A stretch of DNA of 49,019 nt from Singulisphaera sp. GP187 (GTDB lineage Bacteria; Planctomycetota; UBA1135; UBA2386), in NCBI GenBank assembly GCA_945871815.1, contig CAMBXM010000009.1, positions 1-49,019 of the forward strand, read 5' to 3'. Below the pieces are notes generated by a model. The model was not told where the DNA came from. It saw only the letters and a program-made list of their open reading frames with translations, and searched no databases. Numbering within the stretch: position 1 is the first letter of the stretch; each line of letters starts with the position of its first letter. Below are positions 30,897-41,182 of this stretch, piece by piece. The translations under genes were made by a program, and so were the position numbers.

Positions 30897-31739
30897 ATGC
30901 GCTGCATCGCGGTCATCAACCAGAAGGGTGGGGTCGGCAAGACGACCACCACCGTCAATCTCAGCGCCGCGCTGGCGCGTCGAGGCTATCGCGTGCTCGT
31001 CTGCGACATGGACCCGCAGGCCAACCTGACGGTGCATCTCGACAAGCGGCCCGACCTCGAGGGCAACACGATGACCAACTTGCTGGTCGAGGACACTCCG
31101 CTTCAGGACCTCGTGCAGGAGACCAGTTCCGAGCGTTTGTTCGTCGTCCCCAGCGACACGTCGCTGGCTGGCGTCGAGCAGGTGCTCGCCAACCGCATCG
31201 GCCGCGAGACCATTCTGCGCGAAGCGATCGAGGCCTTTGCGAACAAGAGCGAGTTCGATTTCTTGTTCCTCGACTGCCCGCCGTCGCTCGGCGTGCTGTC
31301 CGCCAACGCTCTCGTCGCTGCCGATCACGTCGTGATCCCGATGCAGGCCGAGTACCTGTCGCTACAGGGCATGGCCAAGCTGATCGAGGTCATCATGCTG
31401 GTGCAGAAGCGCCTGAACCCGCAACTCGCGGTGGCACTCGTGCTGCCGTGCATGGTGGACTCCCGCACCAACCTCAGCACCGAGGTGCTTCGCGAGATCG
31501 ACCAGTACTTCGGCACCCAGCTCGCACGCACGCGCATCCGCAACAACGTCAAGCTGGCCGAAGCGCCCAGCTTTGGCCGCACCATCTTCGAGCACGCGCC
31601 GGATTCGAACGGGGCGCGGGACTACGAGGCCGTGGCGGACGAGCTGCTGGAGCGCCTGGGCATGGCCAAACCTGTCACCGCCGCAGAGCCGGTTGAGGCA
31701 AAGCCGCAAACAGACGGCGAACTGGCGGCGGAAGGCTGA
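30897..31739 (+). CDS. ParA/Soj-family ATPase, no ParB nearby
   Basis: This 280-residue protein has the deviant Walker A KGGVGKTT (Lys10, Lys15), the A' segment CDMDPQANLT and Walker B FLFLDCPPSLG. These are typical of ParA/Soj ATPases that position DNA or protein cargo. AAGGGA sits 8 bases before the ATG. The C-terminal 25 residues (after LLERLGMAKP) are an acidic, Ala/Glu-rich tail. No parB or parS-like site was found in the window, so chromosome segregation cannot be assumed. The next gene encodes a degenerate kinase-like protein and may be its partner. Confidence 0.88.
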   Translation: MRCIAVINQKGGVGKTTTTVNLSAALARRGYRVLVCDMDPQANLTVHLDKRPDLEGNTMTNLLVEDTPLQDLVQETSSERLFVVPSDTSLAGVEQVLANRIGRETILREAIEAFANKSEFDFLFLDCPPSLGVLSANALVAADHVVIPMQAEYLSLQGMAKLIEVIMLVQKRLNPQLAVALVLPCMVDSRTNLSTEVLREIDQYFGTQLARTRIRNNVKLAEAPSFGRTIFEHAPDSNGARDYEAVADELLERLGMAKPVTAAEPVEAKPQTDGELAAEG

Positions 31740-31755
31740 GGCTGACTCAATCGTC

Positions 31756-31782
31756 CGCCCGATCGCGCCGATAGATCGGGCG
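31756..31782 (+). promoter_or_regulatory. perfect 9-bp inverted repeat ending on the next start codon
   Basis: CGCCCGATC (31756-31764) and GATCGGGCG (31774-31782) are perfect complements around a 9-base loop. The last base is the first base of the GTG start at 31782. The repeat could be a terminator for parA, an operator, or an RNA hairpin that masks translation of the next gene. Confidence 0.5.
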
Positions 31783-32378
31783 TGAACCGCTCCGACGACG
31801 ACCTGGATGGCGAACTGGGCGATTGCCTTGCCGCCCTGAATCAGCAACTCGAAGAGCTGGCTCGTGGCGATCAGCTCGATCCGTTCGGGACCGACGATCT
31901 GGTCGCCGGCTTCGACGGTGGCATCGCCAATCTGCACCGCATCGTCGCATCCTTGCTGCAGGACGTCGCAGAGGCGACCGCAGTTTCGCGCGCCGATCTC
32001 GATCGTGAGGTCGAAACCTCCGTTCGTGCCTTCACCGCCAGCGCCAAGGTGCCGCTCGTGATCCGCCAGCAACTGCACGGAGGCCTGCCCAAGGTAGCGT
32101 GCCATCCGGACGAGTTGCGCCACGCCGTCGAACGCGCACTTTCGATCTGCTCAGGCGGCTGCGCGCCCGGGAGCGAGGTGGCGGTGCGGACCTTTGCCGA
32201 TGACGAGCAAGCAGTGCTCGAGATCCGTTGCAACGATGTCGTCAGGGACCTGGAAGCACGCTCGTTGACGCTGCGCGCATTTGCGACCTCTTGGCGCGGC
32301 CGTTGCCAACTCGCGACCGGAGCACAGAACGGGCTCACCTTGACGATGACGTTTCCGCTCGCGCTCGAACGACACTGA
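31782..32378 (+). CDS. degenerate histidine-kinase-like ATPase domain protein
   Basis: This 198-residue protein has an N-terminal helical part (about 1-85, with paired helices like a dimerisation domain). A C-terminal part resembles a HATPase_c fold: it has a region after VACHPDELRHAVERAL matching the N-box position and a final strand LTLTMTFPLAL. The conserved Asn of the N-box and the DxGxG of the G1 box are missing, and no phospho-accepting His motif is seen. It is therefore probably non-catalytic and could act as a binding partner, for example of the ParA ATPase upstream. The GTG start overlaps an inverted repeat. Confidence 0.65.
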   Translation: MNRSDDDLDGELGDCLAALNQQLEELARGDQLDPFGTDDLVAGFDGGIANLHRIVASLLQDVAEATAVSRADLDREVETSVRAFTASAKVPLVIRQQLHGGLPKVACHPDELRHAVERALSICSGGCAPGSEVAVRTFADDEQAVLEIRCNDVVRDLEARSLTLRAFATSWRGRCQLATGAQNGLTLTMTFPLALERH

Positions 32379-32447
32379 GAGCCGCGGGCGCACAGCAGAG
32401 CGATCTCACCTGCATCGTTCCGGCGCCGCCCTGCGTATCATCGACCT

Positions 32448-33557
32448 ATGCGCATCGGCATCGTTTGCTACCCGACGATCGGCGGAAGTGGTGTTGTGGC
32501 TACCGAAATGGCCCACGTACTGGCTCTGCGTGGTCACGAAGTGCACCTCCTGAGCTACGACCGCCCGAGCCGGTTGCGACGCGGCATTCCTGGCTTGCGG
32601 TTCCACCAAGTCCAGGTCTCGGCGTATCCGCTGTTTCGGTACCCCCCGTACGACCTCGCATTGGCGACGCGGCTGCTCGAGGTGCGCGAAGAAGCGAACA
32701 TCGACGTCTTCCACGTGCACTACGCGATCCCGCACGCGGTCAGCGCGTTCCTGGCGCGCAGCATGTGTGGCTCCTGTTTCCGCTTCATCACGACACTTCA
32801 CGGCACCGACATCACCGTTGCCGGCAGCGATCGTGCGTACATGCGACCTACGCGTTTCGCCATCGACCAGTCCGATGCGGTGACGGCCGTGAGCCAATAC
32901 CTCGCCGACGAAACGCGGCTCGTGTTTGGCGTCACCAAGCCGATTCACGTGTTCCCGAACTTCGTCGATACCGATCGCTTCAAGCCCGGCAAGGGCAAGC
33001 GTTGGCCAGAACGTGACGGCAACGAACGGGTGCTTGTGCACGCGTCGAACTTCCGGCCGGTCAAACGCGTGGCTGACGTGGTGCGTGCCTTCGCGTTGAT
33101 CCAGCAGAAGATCCCAGCACGCCTGCTACTCGCCGGCGATGGCCCTGATCGCGAGCATGCACTCGCGGTCGCGACCGACCTCGGTTGCTCCCATCAAGTC
33201 GAATGGCTCGGCCCGAAGGAGAACGTCGAAGATGTGATCGCCGACAGCGATCTGTTCTTGTCGGCGTCGGAAACCGAGAGTTTTGGGCTCAGCATCCTCG
33301 AATCGATGAGCTGTGGCGTACCGAGCGTCGCCACCGATGTCGGTGGTGTCCGCGAGGTGATGGGCGACACCGGAGTGCTGACACCCTTCAACTCGCCTGA
33401 AGCGATGGCGAGTGCGGCGCTCAAGCTGCTGACCGACGTCGATCTCTACCGCAAGCAGTCGATCGCGGTCCGCGAACGTACGCTGCTGCACTTCAAGGCC
33501 GACGCGGTGATCGATCGCTACGTCGAGCTCTACGAGCAGGTCGTCGCCAAGTCCTGA
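32448..33557 (+). CDS. bshA: N-acetyl-alpha-D-glucosaminyl L-malate synthase BshA
   Basis: This 369-residue GT4 glycosyltransferase joins UDP-GlcNAc to L-malate, the first step of bacillithiol synthesis. BshA features include IGIVCYPTIGGSGVVATE at the N-terminus, FHVHYAIPHAVSA, TTLHGTDIT, FPNFVDTDRF, HASNFRPVKRV and the GT4 motif ESFGLSILESMSCGVP. Length fits the family (about 370-380). No ribosome site is clear; TATCAT 11 bases before the ATG might be a -10 element giving a very short leader. The other two bsh genes are 1.7 kb upstream on the same strand. Confidence 0.93.
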   Translation: MRIGIVCYPTIGGSGVVATEMAHVLALRGHEVHLLSYDRPSRLRRGIPGLRFHQVQVSAYPLFRYPPYDLALATRLLEVREEANIDVFHVHYAIPHAVSAFLARSMCGSCFRFITTLHGTDITVAGSDRAYMRPTRFAIDQSDAVTAVSQYLADETRLVFGVTKPIHVFPNFVDTDRFKPGKGKRWPERDGNERVLVHASNFRPVKRVADVVRAFALIQQKIPARLLLAGDGPDREHALAVATDLGCSHQVEWLGPKENVEDVIADSDLFLSASETESFGLSILESMSCGVPSVATDVGGVREVMGDTGVLTPFNSPEAMASAALKLLTDVDLYRKQSIAVRERTLLHFKADAVIDRYVELYEQVVAKS

Positions 33558-33564
33558 GGCTGTG

Positions 33565-34698
33565 ATGTCGGAGCCCAGTTCGCACCGCGACGTTGGCTTC
33601 CACCTCGACCACAACGCTGGCACGCCGGTCGATGCGCGGGTGCTCGCGCATTTCCTCGAGGTGGAGCGCGACTGTCCAGGAAACCCGGCGAGCGTGCATC
33701 GGTTCGGTCGCCGCGCCCGCGCCGTCCTTGAGCATGCCAGATCGCGGGTCGCTGCCGCGCTGGCAGTTGCGGCCGATGATGTGCTGTTCTGCTCTGGCGG
33801 CACCGAGGCCAACAACTTGGCAGTCCTTGGCCTCGGAGACCGGTCGTTGCCAGTCCTGTTGGCGCCGCTCGAGCATCCCTCCGTACTCGAACCGGCGCGC
33901 GTTCGCGGCGCCGTGCTGTGGACCGTAGACGCCACTGCGCGCGCCGTCGTGTCGGAACCCAAGCAACCGATCGGACTCGTCAGTCTCGTGCACGGGCAAA
34001 GCGAAGTTGGTTCACTGCAGCCGGTAGTGGTGGCCGCTGAACTCGCAGCCAAGATGCAGGTGCCGATGCATGTCGACGCAGCTCAGACGCTTGGCCGCGT
34101 ACCGCTCGACGAAGTCCTCCGTTGTGCCACCAGCGTCGCCCTGTCCCCGCACAAGAGCGGGGGGCTGCGCGGCTGCGCGGTGCTGGTCGTGCGCAACGCG
34201 GAGCGCACACTGCGACCGCTGCTTGTGGGCGGCGGTCAAGAACACACCCTGCGGCCAGGCACCGTGAGCCCTTCGCTCGCTGCAGCCACCGCGCTCGCGA
34301 TCGAACTCGCGATCGTCGAATGCCACGACCGAGCGCGTGCGATGGCCGCCGTGCGTCAACAGTTCCTCGACGCCATTCGTGCTGCCGACGTCTCGCATCG
34401 CCTGCTCACGCCGCTTCTGGCGAGCGTGCCCAACACCGCGATGATCGCCTTTGACCACGTCGATGGGCGCAACCTGCTGCCCGCGCTCGACCTGATCTTC
34501 GTCGCTGCGTCCCATGGCTCAGCCTGTTCGTCAGGTTCGCCGCAACCTCCAGCCGTGCTGTTGGCGATGGGACTCTCCGAGTCGCTCGCGCGTTCGTGCG
34601 TGCGTTTCAGTTTCGATCATCGGTCCGATGCTGAGATGGGAGCACGCGCCGGTCGCTGCGTTGCTGACGTGTTGTCGCGGCTCCAGAAAAAAAGCTGA
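33565..34698 (+). CDS. Cysteine desulfurase (NifS/IscS-like, class V aminotransferase fold)
   Basis: This 377-residue PLP enzyme has LDHNAGTPVDARV at the N-terminus, CSGGTEANN, HVDAAQTLGR (Asp that contacts PLP), the Schiff-base Lys in SPHKSGG and the active Cys in SHGSACSSG. It would release sulfur from cysteine for Fe-S clusters or tRNA thiolation. It starts 7 bases after bshA with GAGG upstream of the ATG, so co-transcription with bshA is likely. A functional link to thiol metabolism is inferred from that only. Confidence 0.9.
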   Translation: MSEPSSHRDVGFHLDHNAGTPVDARVLAHFLEVERDCPGNPASVHRFGRRARAVLEHARSRVAAALAVAADDVLFCSGGTEANNLAVLGLGDRSLPVLLAPLEHPSVLEPARVRGAVLWTVDATARAVVSEPKQPIGLVSLVHGQSEVGSLQPVVVAAELAAKMQVPMHVDAAQTLGRVPLDEVLRCATSVALSPHKSGGLRGCAVLVVRNAERTLRPLLVGGGQEHTLRPGTVSPSLAAATALAIELAIVECHDRARAMAAVRQQFLDAIRAADVSHRLLTPLLASVPNTAMIAFDHVDGRNLLPALDLIFVAASHGSACSSGSPQPPAVLLAMGLSESLARSCVRFSFDHRSDAEMGARAGRCVADVLSRLQKKS

Positions 34699-35128
34699 GC
34701 GACCGGCATCGACCTCAAGTCGTTGGTGGTGGCGAGCGAGCGTCGATACGCGCTGCGGCCCTGTTCGAAAGTTGTTCGAGAGTCTTGGCATCTTCGAACA
34801 GCGTCGGTAAAGAAACGCACCATCGAGGAGCCGTTGGTGCGCTCGCTTGGCACGCCTAGCCAAGTTGCACCCGCGGTGATCGTCAGCCTTGCTCTCGTCG
34901 CCGACCGCCTAGCCCCTGCCAAGGCTGTGCGGGTTCGTCGACGTCACTACCCTCCCACAACGCTGGATCGAACAACGGGAAACCGTCCGAAGGGACGAGT
35001 CTGCCCAGTTCGTTCCCATCGACCTTGCCGCCTTGGAACGTAACCCAACGTCCAGCCCCTCCGGTGCCATCCCTCCTTTGGTGGTATCCAGCGCACACGA
35101 CGACCCTACGACCAAGGGGCCATCCGCG
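34699..35128. other. 430-base gap upstream of dnaA
   Basis: No gene is seen; the short open frames lack ribosome sites and recognisable sequence. It is expected to hold the dnaA promoter. I found no canonical DnaA box (TTATCCACA or a one-mismatch version) and no marked AT-rich stretch. The one clear structure is the TTCGAA-based inverted repeat at 34761-34801. AAGGGG at about 35114-35119 is the dnaA ribosome site. Confidence 0.6.
34761..34801. promoter_or_regulatory. inverted repeat CTGTTCGAA/TTCGAACAG upstream of dnaA
   Basis: CTGTTCGAA (34761-34769) and TTCGAACAG (34793-34801) are perfect 9-base inverted copies, 23 bases apart. A third partial copy lies between them, giving GTTC-N7-GTTC at 34763-34777. 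That spacing equals the LexA-type box of some Alphaproteobacteria. It may be an operator for dnaA or the preceding gene. No binding protein is implied by the window itself. Confidence 0.4.
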
Positions 35129-36601
35129 ATGACCAGCGACCAGCCACCAAGAGCCGACATGCAGCAAACCGTGTTGTCACAGCTGCTTGCCAGGGTGCGC
35201 CGGGAGCAGTTCGAGACTTGGTTCCGCTCGCTGCGCCTGGGGCGCGTCGATGACCGGGAGATGGAGTTCTCGGTGACCAGCCAGTTCGTTCGTGACTGGA
35301 TCCAGAAGAACCACCTTCCGACCTTGCGCGACGTCGCCGGCTCCGATGGCCGCCTGCGCTCGGTTGCCGTGAGCCTCCGTCCCGAAGACGGTTGGGACAG
35401 TCTGGCCATCGTCGGCCTCGACGCGACCGTCCGTCCAGCCAACTCCGGTCCCTCGGCGCGCGCCAACGCCGCCAGCCAGGCAAGTGCCAATCTGCAGCCC
35501 GGTGTCGGCGCCAACGAGATGCCGCTGCGCAGCGATGCGGCTGGCAATCCAGCGATGGAACGCCGGCACCCGCTGGTCCTCAATCCGCACTACGCCTTCG
35601 ACAAGTTCGTGGTCGGCCCGTGCAATCGTCTCGCGCATGCGTCGGCGCTCGCCGTCGCCGAGAACCCAGGTGGCGCCTACAACCCGCTGTTCATCCACGG
35701 CAACGTCGGCCTCGGCAAGTCGCACTTGCTGCAGGCGATCTGCCACACGATCACCAAGCGCAACCCCGCCGCGCGGGTCCTCTACCTGAGCTGTGAGGAC
35801 TTCACGAACACGTTCATCAACGCGATCCAAGCAGGCGCTCTCGACGAGTTCCGCAACCTGCACCGGCGCGTCGACGTGCTCGTCATCGACGACGTCCAGT
35901 TCCTCGCCAACAAGGACAAGACGCAGGAAGAGTTCTTCCACACGTTCAACTCGCTCTACAACCTGCAGAAGCAGATCGTGTTGTCGTCTGACCGGTCGCC
36001 AGTCGAGATCCCAACCATCGAGGAGCGGCTGGTGTCGCGCTTCAAGTGGGGCCTCGTCGCCGAGATCGAATCGCCCTGCTTCGAAACCCGCGTCGCGATC
36101 GTGCGGCGCAAGGCGAAGAGCCGCGGCAGCGAACTTGCCGATGACGTGTCGTGCTACATCGCCGAACGCGTGACTGCGAACATCCGTGAGCTCGAAGGTG
36201 CGGTTACCAAGGTCGTCGGGGTCGCCGCGATCACGGGTCGTCCCATCACTCTCGAGCTTGCCAGCGAAGCGTTGCGCGGCGTCGCGGTGACGCGGCTCAC
36301 ACAGGTCTCGACCGACGAGGTCGTCGAGCTGATCACCGCCGAGTTTGCGATCAGCGCTCGCGATCTGACGGGAAAGAGCCGCACCCAAGCCATCAGCTTG
36401 CCACGACAGATCGCGATGTATCTGCTGCGTGAGCACACCGAGTTGTCGCTCGAAGACATCGGTCGCGTGTTCGGCAATCGCGATCACACCACGGTGCTCT
36501 ACGCCGTGACCAAGATCCGCGACCGCAGTGTTTCCGACCGTCTCTTCCGCGAGATGCTCGAGAGCTTGGCGACGCGCCTCGTGGGTCGCAACTTTCGTTG
36601 A
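35129..36601 (+). CDS. dnaA: Chromosomal replication initiator DnaA
   Basis: This 490-residue protein has domain I (LLARVRREQFETWFRSL, about 1-75), a variable linker (about 90-150), the AAA+ domain with Walker A NVGLGKSHLLQ (Lys197) and Walker B VLVIDDVQFL, and domain IV ending with the DNA-binding signature GNRDHTTVLYAV. It opens the origin and loads the helicase with DciA or similar factors. The ATG at 35129 has AAGGGG 9 bases upstream. A TTG 32 codons earlier is in frame but adds unconserved sequence. Confidence 0.95.
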   Translation: MTSDQPPRADMQQTVLSQLLARVRREQFETWFRSLRLGRVDDREMEFSVTSQFVRDWIQKNHLPTLRDVAGSDGRLRSVAVSLRPEDGWDSLAIVGLDATVRPANSGPSARANAASQASANLQPGVGANEMPLRSDAAGNPAMERRHPLVLNPHYAFDKFVVGPCNRLAHASALAVAENPGGAYNPLFIHGNVGLGKSHLLQAICHTITKRNPAARVLYLSCEDFTNTFINAIQAGALDEFRNLHRRVDVLVIDDVQFLANKDKTQEEFFHTFNSLYNLQKQIVLSSDRSPVEIPTIEERLVSRFKWGLVAEIESPCFETRVAIVRRKAKSRGSELADDVSCYIAERVTANIRELEGAVTKVVGVAAITGRPITLELASEALRGVAVTRLTQVSTDEVVELITAEFAISARDLTGKSRTQAISLPRQIAMYLLREHTELSLEDIGRVFGNRDHTTVLYAVTKIRDRSVSDRLFREMLESLATRLVGRNFR

Positions 36602-37168
36602 ACGCACCCAGCGACCCAGTCGTCGCTGGTCGTGCACCTTCGCTGAGGCTCTGCCTGTCGCGGCCAGCTGCTGCTGACGGCTACGTGCCCACTGACGCGG
36701 GAACCAGCACGCCCCTGGCACCAACGTCCGCTACCATCTCCGTGCGTCGCCGTGGGGTGCGCATCTTTTGACGTCTCGCGCATCCGTTACGCCCAGCACC
36801 GTGACCTTGGGGCGCAAGGGGACAAAAGAGCTCTGGGAAGCCACCGGACACTCCGGGTGTAATCGTGGGAGTCGCCTGGATGATCGCTGACACTCGCGCG
36901 ACGCCGGATGCGCGATGCCTCCCGATGGCGGAAAGGTGGAAGCGAATCGCTTCGGAAAGTGGAGTTCTCCCCATCGCCAAGATCCCAGCGCAACCCATCA
37001 ACTGCGCCCTTTGCAGGTCGATATGCTCGCCTGCGATGGCTATCCTTCCAGACTCGCGACAACACGACTAATACGAAGAGAGAGAGATTTCTCTTCTTCT
37101 CTTCTCCTGACGTGTCCGCTCGCGGTACCCGAGCATCTCCAACCTCGTCTCACAGCCCAGCACCGTCG
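36602..37168. other. 567-base gap between dnaA and dnaN, possible origin region
   Basis: This is the longest gene-free stretch in the window and lies where many bacteria have oriC or the dnaN promoter. An 8-bp hairpin, CCAGCGAC (36608-36615) with GTCGCTGG (36622-36629), follows the dnaA stop and may end its transcript. A purine-then-pyrimidine tract at 37075-37108 lies about 60 bases before dnaN. No canonical DnaA box was found and overall the gap is not AT-rich. The open frame read through the gap into dnaN has no recognisable sequence before MKILCDR. Confidence 0.5.
37075..37108. repeat. 34-base polypurine/polypyrimidine tract upstream of dnaN
   Basis: Thirteen purines in a row (GAAGAGAGAGAGA, 37075-37087) are followed by 21 pyrimidines (37088-37108). 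The two halves are partly self-complementary, so the strand can fold into an imperfect hairpin. It is unlike the GC-rich surroundings and could be a promoter, unwinding or mRNA leader element for dnaN. Confidence 0.6.
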
Positions 37169-38263
37169 ATGAAGATCCTCTGTGACCGCACCCAGCTACA
37201 GGAAGCCTTCGGCGTCGTCGGCTCTGTCGTTCCAGCCAAGACCACCAAACCGATCCTGCAGAACATCCTGCTAACTGCAGGTGACGGCTCGATCAGCTTG
37301 TTCGCAACCGACCTCGAGATGGCTGCCAAGGTCACCATCGACGCGGTGAAGGTCCACAAGCCCGGCAGCGTGCTTCTTCCGGCGCGCGAGTGCTCGGCCC
37401 TGCTGCGCGAACTCTCGGACCCCACGGTCACCCTGGAGCGCATTGACCAGCGTTGTCGCCTCGAGAGCGGCGGCGGTTCGTTCGTGCTGCTTGGCGAGGA
37501 TCCGGAGCAGTTCCCAGAGGACACGGCGATCAAGAGCGGCAAGACCGTCACTATCCCTTCCGGCCGCATGCTGCGGATGATCCAGGAGACTGCCTTTGCC
37601 GCAGCCCGCGAGGACACGCGCTACGCGATCCACGGCGTGATGTTCGACATGGCCGCTGGTTGCTTGCGGTTGGTCGCGACCGACGGTCGACGCCTGTCGC
37701 TGAGCTACGAGAACGTCGATTCCAAGACCGAGTTCAAGGCCATCGTCCCGCTGCGCGCACTGTCGACCCTTGGCCGTGCGATCTCGGACGGCAGCAAGGA
37801 AGACCTTCAGATCGCCGTTGGCGACAAGCAGATCGAGTTCCGCCTCGGCAAGGTACGCTTGGTCTGTCAGCTGCTCGACAGCCGCTTCCCGGACTACGAG
37901 GGCGTCGTGCCGAAGGCGGCAGATACGACGGTCGAACTCAACCGTGCGATGCTCGAGAGCAACCTGCGCAAGACCGCGATTCTGTGCGCCGACGATCTGC
38001 GGAGCGTTCGCTTCGAAGTGCAGGACAGCCTCCTGCGGTTGATGGCAGAAAACAGTACGCGCGGCCGCGCTGACGTCACGATGGACGTCACGACGAAGGG
38101 AGCCGGTGGCTCGATCAACTTCAACCCCGACTTCATCCTCGAAGCCCTTCGCGTCTGCGACCTCGACGTCGTGCGGCTCGACATGTCGGACGACTCGATG
38201 CCAGCCAAGTTCACCCTCGGTGAGTCGTTCACCTACGTCGTCATGCCCATCAGTGGGACCTGA
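37169..38263 (+). CDS. dnaN: DNA polymerase III sliding clamp (beta subunit)
   Basis: This 364-residue clamp has three repeated domains. It starts MKILCDRTQLQEAFGVVGSV and has KPILQNILL, FAAAREDTRYAIHGV (second domain) and the C-terminal VMPISGT, the equivalent of the family's VMPM-R/K ending. It holds the polymerase on DNA. The ATG at 37169 starts the conserved sequence; no clear ribosome site is seen. The order dnaA-dnaN is the common bacterial arrangement. Confidence 0.95.
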   Translation: MKILCDRTQLQEAFGVVGSVVPAKTTKPILQNILLTAGDGSISLFATDLEMAAKVTIDAVKVHKPGSVLLPARECSALLRELSDPTVTLERIDQRCRLESGGGSFVLLGEDPEQFPEDTAIKSGKTVTIPSGRMLRMIQETAFAAAREDTRYAIHGVMFDMAAGCLRLVATDGRRLSLSYENVDSKTEFKAIVPLRALSTLGRAISDGSKEDLQIAVGDKQIEFRLGKVRLVCQLLDSRFPDYEGVVPKAADTTVELNRAMLESNLRKTAILCADDLRSVRFEVQDSLLRLMAENSTRGRADVTMDVTTKGAGGSINFNPDFILEALRVCDLDVVRLDMSDDSMPAKFTLGESFTYVVMPISGT

Positions 38264-38334
38264 GACTGGGGGGCTGTGATCAGCGAGTCCAGCGATCAGA
38301 CCCCAAGCGAACCCGACCGACGACACCACTGCGA

Positions 38335-41101
<2,767 letters not shown>

Positions 41102-41182
41102 GTCCTCGAGGCCGCTGTCTGCTGCCAAAGCGCAGCGGTGGACAGATCGGGGCACGACCGACTTTTCCGCGCCGAGTTCGCC

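Noticed and set aside
35930-35944. TCTTCCACA in dnaA, 7 of 9 matches to a DnaA box
   Set aside because: It is inside the AAA+ coding region and encodes part of EEFFHTF; a single weak match within a gene is not evidence of an origin.
35177-36724. Long minus-strand open frame (515 codons) opposite dnaA
   Set aside because: Shadow of dnaA; no protein-like features.
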